From Serinus canaria (taxonomy: Eukaryota; Chordata; Aves; Passeriformes; Fringillidae), in assembly GCF_022539315.1 (NCBI RefSeq), contig NC_066317.1, positions 56,271,179 to 56,335,178 of the forward strand: a DNA stretch of 64,000 bases, written 5' to 3'. Positions 11,665 through 23,870 of the stretch are shown here, piece by piece. Positions within the stretch are counted from its first letter, which is position 1, and the number at the start of each line of letters is the position of its first letter. The translations under genes and the position numbers were made by a program. The notes below the pieces were generated by a model that had not been told where the DNA came from, did not search any database, and saw only the letters and a program-made list of their open reading frames with translations.

Positions 11665-14636
11665 CACCAAGCAAGCCTTTCAGCACATTTTCATTCAGAA
11701 CAAGTTTTGTTTACCCCCATGATTCCAAATCTCACCCTGGCTTCAAGCTGTTGTATTATCACAACCTTTTTCTGCAAATAAGCATTAAAAACCTGGTTTG
11801 CATCACTATCAGGAAGCTTAAAAGCAGAATGGGAAGAAGAGAACTATTTTAATATGAATTACACAATCATAGCAACAACCGTGAAGACAATCTCATCCCA
11901 CCCCCTATTTCAGTGGTGACTGGTACGTTTCAGCAGTGCTGAAGTTTGTGCCAGGTGCATGCAAGGAATTGCAATTAGAATTTGCTTCCAGCCACGTTTC
12001 ACACAGCACCAGTGCCTGCCAAGCACAAACGTGCATTCCACTGCGGGGTGCTAGAAGGAGAAATGGAAGCAAAGGGTCCTGGGCAGACCAGGGCATGGTA
12101 CAGACCTGGCCTCTGACACCAGCACTGGATGTCCGACAGGTTCCTTGGGCTCAGCACAGTTTGTTTCAGCTGCATGAGGGATGACAGGGCCAGAGCACAG
12201 CCAGGACATCCTGCACTGCAATAGCATCTCCCTTGGAGGAGCCATGCACTTCACAAGCATCTTTGCTTCCCTTTTACAGACAAGAAAATCAGTGAAAAGA
12301 GACTACAATAACTTTCTGCCATATGTATTAAGAGTTGTGGAACCAACAAAATCAAACCTCTCTGACTTCTAGTTTTGTGCTAGGAGTTTTCCCACAAAAC
12401 CATATTTAACCCTGCTCCATGTGCAGCCAAGAACACTGATGGTGCATTATTCTTTTCACTGTACAAAATAGGACATTTAGTATTAATGTTCAGTGACAAT
12501 ATCTGAAGGTGTTTCAAGTAGAGTTTTTGGGGGCCCAATTCTGTACCTTCCAAAACTTTCCTTGATGATACAGATAAAGGAGTGGAGGGTGTCCTTATAA
12601 AATATGCAACTGATGCCAATTTGAGAGACTTCAGCAAGCATTGTGGAGACAGAATTATTCAAATTAGTCCTTCGAAGCTGGGAAAGTTCTAAATCAAATA
12701 TATGAAATCAAATAAGGCAAAGTGAAAAGGAGGAAAAAAATAAATTCAAACACACATCCAAAAAACCCCCAACCCTGAAAATACATGCCTGTATTTTACT
12801 GACCAGCAGTACTGCATAAGAGATTCTGTATATTGCAGGAACCAACCACACACTGAGTAAGTGCCTACCAAGAAGGCAGATTCATCAGTGCACGAAGAAG
12901 AGGCTCTTTATGATGTGGGATGTTGTTAGGTTGCTTTCCTCAGGAAAGGAGCTCTCAGCTGGACTAGCATGTTTACACAGGGGAGCTACATGTTTTAAAG
13001 GACACATGCAAATTGGAGAGAGGTCACAAGACAGAAATGACAACATGACTCTTAGGATAGCTTTGAAGAACTGGGCTTTGATCCAGAAACCAGAAGACCA
13101 GAGAAAGGACATACTAACATGTTCCACAGCATGTTTCAGTATTCCAAACACTGTTACAAAAGGACAATCAATTATTCCCCATGTCCACTGAGGGAAGGAT
13201 GAGAAGAACTTAACCTAATTTTCAGCAAAGAATATTTAGGTTAAATATTAGGTAAATTTTCTTATTATGAGCATAATTAAGTGTTGGACCAGACTGCCTG
13301 AGGGACATGGTGTGAGGCACTGCCTTCAATGGAGCTGCTAGAGTGCAAGTTGGACAAGTGCCTCAGGATGTTCTGGGAAGAATCTGCACCTGGGTGGGGG
13401 AATTGGGGACCCTTCCCACTCTGGTTCTCTACACATGTGGTATTTCTCCTCTTCTGAGATCCACTGACCCAATGAAATGTGATATTCTGGACACTACTGT
13501 CTGTCTTAATAGTCATCTGGTCTTCATAGCAGCTTCTGGAGCAAAAGAGAGAGGCTACAAGTTTGCTATAACTAATTAAACAACTCAGTTAATAAGGCTG
13601 AATAAAAGTGCTCCAGAAAAATTATTTTGGTCACAAATAAGTTCAAAATGACTTCATACTATGATCAAAGTACTGCTAAATCTGTGCTAAACCTCTTCCT
13701 GCCCACCAAAAAGAACTGACATTTTGCAGATTTGAAATACAGCAACTGAGGCAGCCTGGATACAAAGGTTAACCTAGACAGATTAATATGAGCTTGTATA
13801 AAGCTCTTAATGCTATTCTAAATGCTAATAGTGACTGACATTATAGGGTTTCCTGGAACTGATTTAGAAAGACAAGAATTGTTTGCAATAAAAGTCTGTT
13901 TATCTTTCAAGAAGAGCAAGAATTCCTTAACTAGCCAGCAATTTAACCAATTATGGTCTCATTTAACAGAAAATTCATTTCTAAACACAGCATTTATCTG
14001 TCTGATTTCCCAAGACACTGTACTCTACCATACACTGCTCTTCAAACAGGGCTCCAGAAGCACTGCTGAAATATATGTTGGCAAAAAGCTGTGGAAAAAG
14101 ACAAGTTTTATTTTAACCATTTTGCCAGTCAGTAAAGTGAATTGTTTCCTCGAGGTGAGAATGAGTGGGACAGACATTCCTAGTGAGGGGCTTCACATTC
14201 TCATTGTCCATCCCCATGTCTGTTGTTCCACAGCCTGGGAGGGACAGCTCCTGGTTAAGCAGTAAATGATCCTCAGTGCTCTTCAGCACACAGGTGCTCT
14301 GTGGAGTTGCTTTTGAAGCTTTTCAGCCATGCACATTTCTCCTTTTTATTTCAGCCAAACTCATAATTTTCCCTTCTCTTTTTTTTTCTTTTTAGTGAAA
14401 TAACAAATGCGAGACTATTGTGAATCTGGCAAAGGCATAAGAGGAATTTTGAGGACCTCAGGGAGCTGAGCCATTTCACTGAGAATAATCTTAGCTCACA
14501 AATAGAACAGCAGTCCCTGGTAGTATTGCAAATCCTGCTTCAGCAGCAAAAATATCTTTGATTTTTTTTTTCCCTCTTAAAGAAAGAGAGAAAATAATAT
14601 ATTTTAAATCTTTAAGTGTCTCTGCCAAGAACTTTA

Positions 14637-14690
14637 GGCCAGATGATCCTTGAGGTTCCTTCCAATCTGGTATTCTAGGATTCTGTGATT
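14637..14690 (+). mobile_element. CR1 LINE 3' end fragment
   Basis: The stretch has the typical avian CR1 tail: CCAGATGATCCTTGAGG, TTCCTTCCAATCTGG and then ATTCTAGGATTCTGTGATT, the degenerate octamer repeat that ends CR1 elements. It is 5'-truncated, as most CR1 copies are. Confidence 0.8.
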
Positions 14691-17600
14691 TAGGCTTCCA
14701 GTTATGAAATACTATCTCCCCTCCTTCATCACAGAAGAACCTCAATGTTAAAAAAAGATATTGAAGTTCTCAGAAAAAATCAAAATACAAGGTACTTACA
14801 GGAAATAAATATGAAAATGGCTATAATATTAACTAACTTAGGCTGAAAATTCAACTGGAAGAATTTTTTAAGTGTATGTGGTATTCTGTGCCATTAAGTA
14901 CAAACTAATAACATTTGGTGTATACCAGAATTCAAATTTGGCCAACAGCTGAACACACATTTATCTCTTCTTGTTGAGTTCAGTGTAACTGTATTCATTC
15001 CCATCCAAGGGAATGCTTCCTAGTATTTTTTGGAATTTTCATAGATTCACATAGGCAGGAAATATTTTTGATGTGATCTCTCTGCTCTTTGGCAACTCTT
15101 GGGCAGAATTACTATGCACACTTTTTTATACCATTTTGCTGGGTTTTGCTCTGTGTATTGAGATATTCTGCAAACTACTTAAATCCAATTACAAAACCAC
15201 TGCACTGTGCATGTTTCATAATATGAAACAGCTGCTAAGGAAAGCTCAAAATACATCTCATGTGCACTTTTTAATTACATGCCTTTACTGTACCAACTCT
15301 CAGCTCATACAGAATATATAAACTAATACATTTTACTGCAGTGAATTGTAGATTACTTTTTATAGGATGACTGCTTCTACAAGTACAGCACAAATTGGGA
15401 ATTTATTTATTTCCATACTACAAATAGCAGGGGGTAACAGCTACAAATCTGAAAAAGCAAACATTCAAGCCTGTACAGAGGTGAATGCTAGGATGAGGAA
15501 GGTGCAGCAGAAACAGAGAAAGCTCAACCAAAACATGGTGAAAATTACCACTATTTGGACTATGCCTCTAATTCCCTTGTAAGGCCTTTCTGTGGTTGCC
15601 TCATCAAATGGTGAGAATGAAATGCAGAGGAATTTAATGAAGTGTCCATGTAGCAAGAGAAATGGGAGCAGGAGTTTGGAATCTAAGCTCTAAGCTATTA
15701 AACCCAAGTATCTGTAATTCAATGCACAGGGAATTAAAGAGCAGAAGGACTGCCCCAATATCAGTGAGGCTCAGATTTATAGATAAAGCATTAGAATAAT
15801 AAATAATGGCTTCCAGATTTGTCAAAAGGCCTTTTCTACCTTAGCAGCTGTGGAGGAGTTGCAGGCTTCATAGGCTGAAGGGAATACTACTGCTTTCTGC
15901 TTGAAATTGGCACCAAAATCCTAATCTTTTACCTGTCATGTCCACTTTGGACCACTGACTGTCCCAAGAACAGACCCTCTTTTTAAAAACTTGTTTCATT
16001 ATTTAACATGTTTTTCCCTAATACATTATTAAGAAAAAAAAGAGAAAAACATAGAAATTGTACCTGGCAAGATTCAAGAACGGTGCTACACTATCATAAT
16101 ATCTTCAGTTTGTCAAAGGACAAGACTAAAATAATCTCATAAAGGTCAAATGGCACCAAACAGTGTTCGGCCAAGATGTAGAGGTCAGACTTGAAGACTT
16201 ACTATCACCACTGAGTGGTACCACACCTAATTCTTTGGTATTGCTTGGTACTGTGGACCCTCTAGACTGGTCATCACTATTGTGAGGCTTTTCAAAAGAG
16301 TGAAAAAGAAACAGGAAAATTAAATTAGACTACTGAGGTGAAGGCTAAAATTTTAGTCTTTAATGATGAGAGAAGATGTCTGTTCAGACATTTCACAGTA
16401 CACCAAAGTCTACTCTCATCTGACACCCAGGTACCTTCCCAGGAGTCTGCCATACCTGCCAGCTTAGTATTGAAACTAGTATAAATCTTCATGGATTTGT
16501 GTATGTTGTACATATGAACCACATGCAAGGTAACCAGGACAGTCCTGTCCGGCTTAAAGGAAAAAAAATATAAATCAAGGAGCTAATGAAACAGCACCTG
16601 ACCATTCCTTTCTTCACAAGATGCAGCACAGACCAAAGAGTGCAGGACTTGCTGCAGTCCCTTTTATGAGAGCAGGTGATGAGCAAACTCGATGAAAGTC
16701 AGTCTCTGTTTTGCTCAGGTTATGGATTATGTGTGCAATGTCTGTTTTCTGTGTATTTGTGGGCCTCTATTCCCAGGCCAAAGGGAGCAGACTGCAGGGC
16801 GTACTCAGGTGAACGACCTGTACCCCCAGACTTCACTATTCCTTGAACTGTGCCAGTCTGGAGACTCATGTGGGCTGATGGAGCCAGAGAGCAGACACCT
16901 GAGCACAAATCAAACAAGATAACAGTGCAGATGCACCCCTGCTGCTCTCACCAGCCCCACTGTGAACTCAAGCAGGGTGGGAGCTGCAACCTGCAGCAGA
17001 GCAGAACCAAGAGGCACTCTGTGGCTCTGTGAGGCTGATTCTTGCTCTGCTGCCTGCACAAATACAGCTGTGTGCTACCTCAACTCAGGCCACATTTTAA
17101 GATTACAGATTAAAGGAACAAACCTCAGGTGTTCTCCAACATACATGTTCTCTGTTCTCAAAGGTTTAGCGTTGCCATGAAATACTTACAAAATGAAAAT
17201 CATTTGATGTTCTGACATGCAAAAAGGTAAAGAAACAGGGCTAAAGGTCAGGTTTTCTTTTTCAATGCTTACATGCTTCAACAGCAGAAATACTTCACAA
17301 TTTCTTGGTCTCTTATAGCTTAGCAACAGGAAGATAAAATACAGGAAATAAATTAATGAGAACATTAGGGAAAGAAAGAGCCGATCTTCACAAAATTCTG
17401 AAAATACCTTCCTAGGAAAAAAAGTTAATTTATTTATCAGAAAAAATGTCATTTTGCTTGGGTCATGTTATCATCAGGGCAGCAGTCTTTTTCTCAGCCA
17501 TAATGAATGGTTTTGTATCAAACTTGAAAAGACCAAGGAGGGAGATGGAGCTGTGAGGTGGTAGAGGGGAGAGGTTGCACTCTCTTTTCTGTGATAACAG

Positions 17601-18443
17601 CTTGTGGGTAGTGGGCTGTTATTCCAACTGTTCTGTGGAAATTGGGAGCTTGGGATGGGGACAGAAATGTTGGGGGAATTTTTAAGTGTGGAGCTGAACA
17701 CGAGGAGAGGGAGGGAAAAGTTCATCACCTAGACCATAAAACCTGGACAATGATAAAAATTGCTCTCTACTCGCACTGGAAGAACCTTAGGGATCAGGTG
17801 CTCAGCACAGTTCTGTGAAGGGCTTTTAAAACCCAGGCCTTTACTATCATGGTAATAAATTTACAGCTGAGGTATAGCCTGTATTAGATAAATCGTTATA
17901 CCTCATATAGTTCATCTGAGGAGACTTGCAGTAGGTGTAAAGTTAATAATAGAAACTGGAGCAAAGGGGCCCTGTCAGGTTAATCCTATGACGTGTGTTG
18001 TTTATGAGCTCCCTACAACATGTTGTAGGTGGTGGTGTCATTCTCTCTGAAAACAATAAATGGATGCCTTCCTTTCTTGTGTTTTGTTGTGCTACAGATG
18101 ATTTAATACTGACATTAAAAATAACCTTCTTCCAATCTTCTTTACTCACGTCAGACAGCATTTACTACAGAGCAAGCAGACAAAAGAAGGTCACTGCAGC
18201 AGCTAAGCTCCTGAGGTAGGATTACATTTTATGGAAAGCATGGGATAGTCACCCTGTGCTGAGGGGGCTTCTGCTTGTCAGGGAGTCACAAATAGAGATG
18301 AAAACCAATCTTCTTTTTCCTGAAAAGTGACTATCCAGATCAATGACTTTGCTTCTGTGATACCATTCACGTATGTACTCGGTTTAGCTGATTAAATTTT
18401 TTGTACTGTTCTGTTCTTACTGATATACAGATACTTTTATTGG

Positions 18444-18477
18444 ATTCATATGTATTACATATTCATATGTATTACAG
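18444..18477. repeat. Tandem duplication of a 17-bp unit
   Basis: ATTCATATGTATTACAT is immediately repeated as ATTCATATGTATTACAG. It is intergenic, with no function inferred. Confidence 0.9.
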
Positions 18478-21400
18478 CCTCTCTGGCCTCTGCCCAAGCA
18501 GTCCATCTCAGATCCTGGGTTTTAGAAGAAATTTATAAATGCATTCATTAAAAAAATCCCAAAATAAGTAAGCCATGAGAGAGAAGAATCTATCAGTTCT
18601 AATCTCCAGGTGTCCATGACAGTAGCCTGAGGTGAGGCCACTGGCTAGGCTCATGCTGTCCCACATACAGCTGCTGGCCACTTACATCATCTGCACAAAT
18701 GAGTTTGTTAGCCAGGACTGAGCTTTGTGACTGTGCCTGTGGGACCCAGCCCAGCTGAAGCCTGTATATCCCCCCACAAAATATCAGTTCATCACAAGAA
18801 AAAACTGTACTTGTATCAGTGCTTAACTGGTCACAAGCAAGGAAGTACCAGTATTGAGAACAGACAATCCTATGTCCCATGGCAGTACCCTGACTTCTGA
18901 AGGGGAAGGCACCAAATTTGTGTGTTCAAATTTGGTAAACAAGAGCATCCTCATTTAAAATCTCTTTCTCTATCAGGTGAAATTACACATGTGCAGGAGG
19001 TTTTCAGGACTTCATCTGAAAGCATTCATCCAAAGCCATAAGTTGCTTTCTAACGAACTGAAATGCCCTTGCTGATATGGCCATGTTGTCCTCTATCAGA
19101 CAGCTCATTACATCCAGCTCCCACAGAAAGAACGCTGGAGATGCTGACCAGGAGCTTTTTGACACTTGAGAAGTGTGAGGTGCTGGAGCCGGAACCAAAA
19201 CCTGGAGTTGTAGTTGGCCATTTCACCCCAACCTGTTACCAAACAGCATCAGAACTGAGTCAGGAACTTGAAAAGAATGTGAAAATGCAGAGGAGAAGAA
19301 CATGGAATGAAGCTGCAGAAAAGATTGACTTGCTGGAGCCAAAGACATTTTAGTTTTCTTTTGGGTTACTAATTTTGTTCTAGTGTCAAAAAGACATGTG
19401 CCTTTCCCACTTTTGTTTCAAACATTCCTGACTCTGTAGTTTATCAGGATGCCAAGAGACAAAGCTTGCAAGCAGAAATAAAACATAGCAATGATGGAAA
19501 AACAGAGTGAGTCTGTATGGGGGGGTAAGGGATCTCATGAAAGAAGATACAAGCTCCAAGTACATGCATCATGTAATCCCTGTCATTTTGTATCTTTGTT
19601 TAGCTGTGAAATCTGTTACAGCAACTACTACTGGTTTGTTTCCTCAGATGAAAAACAAATATAATTTTTAAGTTCCTTGATGTGCAGATTTATCACAGTC
19701 ACAAGAAAGGGGCACAACAGAGCATAATGGCAAGACATGTAGCTGACAAAACATCAACTCTCTGAAGGCATCCTAAAGTGATATAAATCTTCCATTTAAA
19801 TGAAGGCAATCCTTACTGAAATCATACCCTAAACTGGCATGAATCAAAGGTCTACAATGAAACATCACAATGTTTTCAAAGCTTGAGAATTAATGTGAGT
19901 AACATTGTCCATTTCAGTTTTTTATTTTTCCTTGAGAGTAAGAAATTAGGCAAATACATGGCACAGTATAGCACACAGCAATTGTAGTGTTTCCCACCAT
20001 TTTTATGGATTCCAATAATTCTTTCAAAATTTTCATGCTTTGTGTCTAATACAGCAAGCTGTTCCTCCTGCTTGCTCTAACTCCATTCCTCTTCTCTCAC
20101 AGAGCCTGCAGAGCCTGGGTGAGGCTGGCTGCAGCCTGGAAGAGTTCACAGCTTGGAGTTCGGGTTGTGAACTCATACAGCCCGTAATCCTTTAAGCCTT
20201 GCATCCCACAGAAGAATTAAGGATGAGGAAGGCTGCAGCTGTGGATGTCGGAGACGGGAGAAAGGGTGAATGTGGGAGCTGAGCAGAAGGAGGCCATGGG
20301 CCATGCAGGTAGCTGGTGAGTGCTGCTGGGCAGCATTTGCTAATTGGGAGGGCTGGCAGAATCCAAAGGGCTAAGCCAGGCCAGAAGGGAAGCGTGGTAT
20401 TGAGTGGGAAGAGGAAGGGCAGAGCTAGGCAGGGTGCACAGTGGTAGAGGACAGGGAAGGACTCAGGGGTTGTAACCCACAGAAAGCAGAGCAAAGTGGG
20501 CAGGCATTGGCCTAAAGGGTAGAGCTGGTTCAATTTTGGGATGCTGGCAGAATGCTGCATGCTGTCACTCTGACAAGTTCTTGGCAAAGGGTGTACATAA
20601 ATCACTTTTCTCCACAGCCCTGGTGCAGAGAAAGCATGTTGCTCCTCTCCCACACTTCCATGCACCCTTCTCTCCCTAAACAAACATCCAGATGAAGACT
20701 CAACACAGTATAAGAGGTCCTTATACCTTGTAATTTGTCCTTTTTCTTTTTTGGGAGGTGGAAAGTTATGATTTAAGGATTTAAGTCTCTTCAGAGAATA
20801 CTATACCTAGCTGGACTCCAACTAATGAAAAAGGCTATTTATCTAATAGACCTTTAATCACAAGCTGTACTTAAAAATCAATTACATGATACAACCATTA
20901 TAGTTAAGCTCTAAATCTCATGTATCTTCTTGTTATCTGAGGATTTTCCTCTGAGATAACAGAGATGATTGATACATAGCCAGATTTTCAAATGCTCACC
21001 ACAGAGTATGGGTCAGGTTTTGTTCTTCCAGCTGTTACTGTTTTGGATGCTTATACAGCAGGTTTTCAGAGGCCTTATCACCTACTGTGCTGTGGTTTGA
21101 AAGACTGCTTCCTCATTTTTGTGAGCAATTAGGGTTCAGCTGCCTCGGGAACCTGACCACAGCTTTAAGTGCTGACATAATTTAAAAGTTTTGGCCACAA
21201 AGAACAAAGCTAGAAGGAATTCTGATTAAATTTAACCCAATCACGCTAAAAAGGCACAAAGGACCACAGATAGAAGATGATGCATTCCCTCAAAGACAAG
21301 TTTTCTTGATGTCTCTGAGCTTGCCAAGACTCCATCCTATTTTCACACATTGTGCCTCCTGAATGTGACTGTGTTCCACATGCAGGCAGTGCACAGACCA

Positions 21401-23759
21401 GCACACCCTTCGCTGTGCCCACAGGAGCCTGCAGCTCAGCTAGCCCAGGCACAGCTGGAATTTGGATGGCAGGGACACGAGAGGGAAAGGGCCGCAAACT
21501 GGTGCAGTATTTCCCACTTTACAGCTGTCTGCCTCTACCTGACATGCAGTTAGCAGAGAAGAAACATCAAGGAAAGGTCACCAGCTGCTCAGAGCAGTTT
21601 CAGGTCAGACACATGCTTGGGGTTGCCAGCAATGTAACGGGAGGCAGCTGAAGAGGTCATGCTTCCATTTACCATCTCACAGTGACAAGCTCTGACATCC
21701 TAACTAGGTGCTACCCAGACAATACATTTTCAGTACCCAATATGATATAAATAACCTTAACTCAATCACTTCCAGGCACCTTAGGCAAGTAATTTATTTC
21801 AGGCTAGATCCCAATTGTACAGAGAAACTCAGAAATGACTGGAAAGCTTTCTTATATTGATAGCAACATCCATGAAAATAAACAGGAGATCTGTCATACA
21901 TAGATAATACTAATCATAAAATAGGTGTTGGCTTAGTCTGCTGAAGAAATGCCTCCATTAGTAGCGTTGGTTTGATTCAGGTTCAATTTTTGTCTGAAAG
22001 CCAGTATCTTTTTCCTGTTACCTCAGTTTCATGTCCTTGTTTATGCACACAGACATTTCTCATCCAGAAGTACTGTGGTAGTCTACCATAAATGGTAGAA
22101 ATCACTTTTATAATTTGTATCACATCACTTGTATAAATTAGTAACCCAAGAGAAAAATCTAAATATCTTTGGTTCCAGCAAGTGAAGATTTTTTACAGCT
22201 TCATTCCACGCTCTTCTCCTCTGCATTCCCACATTCTCTTTGAGCTCCTACAGACTATTCCATCCTTGCAGATATCTATCACTATAGCCATATGCCTTCA
22301 CTCTGGATTTTTAAATCAGTCAGTGAGTCAGTGAGGTCAGTAGGACTTGGCCTTTCTGGTTTAACTCTGAATGGAAGCAAGGGAATCAAACTCACCATAT
22401 TGTCTCATTAACAGTGTTGGGCACTCACAGCCCTTTACCTGGAAGGAATATTTTCTTCTATTTAGAGCAAGGTTCATGCAAAGCTTAAGACAGGCACTGT
22501 AATTCTCTTTGTCAGACTCACTAATTTAACACATTCGTCCATCGGTCAAGGTGCTCTGTTTTCCCCAAGACTCTTCTTGTTCCTCTTTGATACCTGGCTT
22601 AGGGTGCCTATGACAACTACAAAAAGAACTTGGAAAAGAGCCTTTCTCTGAGCTCTGTACCACTCCATTTTGGGCTGTGCCTTTACATATCCTCTCACTG
22701 AACAAGCTAAGATTAGCTCTGTTCAGGATAACTGTTCTGTGTGCAGCCAGTGTAGCAACTTGTTCTTTGATGTGCATTGCTGGCAAATGCCCTGAGCTGA
22801 AATGCAGGTAGATTTCAGCAACACCGAATACTGCCTGTGGGAAAACTGTTCGATGTTTGGCCAGGCTTCAATTAGCAATGCAGAGTGGTGCCATAGCTGT
22901 AGCCTTGATTTGTTTCTGCCTGCAAAAAGGAGACTAACTGCCTTCTCCATCAGTTTTTTTTACTGATTTCTAAGGAACCAGCATAACCTTGGATGTCCAG
23001 TAAAAATTCTTGCTTTGTCTTGCAATGCATTTGTGATGATGAATAACAGAGAGTGTAGTAACAGAGGCAATAATCATGTTCATATTTTACTGTTGCAATA
23101 GAGGAACCACATTAATACACCAAAGTTGCAAATCAAAATTAAAAGCACAAACAGATCTGCACAAGGCAGAAGGAAAGCACAGCCTTTGAAAGCGTATGCT
23201 ACTGTATTGCAACCTGTAAGAAAAACACTTCTCATTTTACCAGTAAATCACTGGCCTTTGGGAAGAGAGAACACTTAGGAACATAGATAACAGCCCTAAA
23301 GGAAATGCTAAACCCATCGGGAAATAAGGACACCTCTCGAGAGGAGCAAAACAAGATTTATTTTTATTTCAAAAGCAAACCCGCCTGATCTCGAACCAAC
23401 CCTAGAGGCAATGGCCAAGGGGAGATGGCACGGCCATGCCCGGAGCGGCGAGGCGGGATGCGGCGAGGCGGAGCCGGCCACGGGTCCCGGCGTGGCGGAG
23501 CACCTTGCGGGCCGGGAGCCTGCCCGGGCTGCAACAGGTCACCGACCGCTGCGCACTCGCAGGCTGCGGACTCAGCCTGACCCGCTCGGATCCGCGACAG
23601 CAGCACACAGCCTATCCACATCTACTCCTCCGCTCGCCCAGCACATCCCGCCGGGGTTAAACCCCTCACGCTCCTCCTCTTCCTCCCCTCACCATCCCGG
23701 CCTGTCGGGGTGGTCTTGCAGCCCCGGCCCGGGGCAGAGCCCGCCCTCCATAATCCATG

Positions 23760-23870
23760 CGCGGGCGGCACCGCCACCACGGCTGCCGCGGCGCTCTGAG
23801 GCGGAGCGGGCTGGGCTGTGCTGCGCTGGCCGTGCCCCGCCGTCTCCGGCTCGCTGTCCCCTTTCGACCG
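23760..23870 (+). other. PROM1: Candidate non-coding first exon of PROM1 (5' UTR)
   Basis: A near-perfect splice donor, CCG|GTGAGT, lies at 23870/23871 inside the CpG island. It can be joined to the acceptor at 30338-30339 that precedes the exon with the ATG. The 5' end is arbitrary, because no TATA box fixes the start. An alternative donor, GAG|GTGAGC, lies at 24875/24876, so more than one leader exon may exist, as in human PROM1. The intron from 23871 to 30339 would be about 6.5 kb. Confidence 0.4.

Larger units (their letters stand above)
11665..23369. other. Intergenic, no gene recognised
   Basis: This stretch contains one CR1 tail (14637-14690), a 17-bp tandem duplication (18444-18477) and two longer frames without recognisable content: a 147-codon + frame at 13822-14265 and a 163-codon minus frame at 20192-20683 in a locally GC-richer patch. 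Neither has supporting features. Distal regulatory elements of PROM1 could lie here but cannot be identified by eye. Confidence 0.55.

Noticed and set aside
11051..11852. Overlapping long frames over the minisatellite (up to 237 codons)
   Set aside because: They arise from the 56-bp unit lacking stop codons in several frames. No start or splice context and no conserved sequence outside the array.
13822..14265. 147-codon plus-strand frame
   Set aside because: No recognisable motif, no splice or promoter context, and it is isolated in intergenic sequence.
20192..20683. 163-codon minus-strand frame
   Set aside because: Composition is Pro/Leu/Ser-rich and patternless, with no recognisable family, splice sites or promoter. 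Probably chance in a GC-richer patch.
1..23369. 3' exons of TAPT1, the expected upstream neighbour
   Set aside because: I looked for its conserved membrane segments and C-terminal exons and saw none; the stretch seems intergenic.
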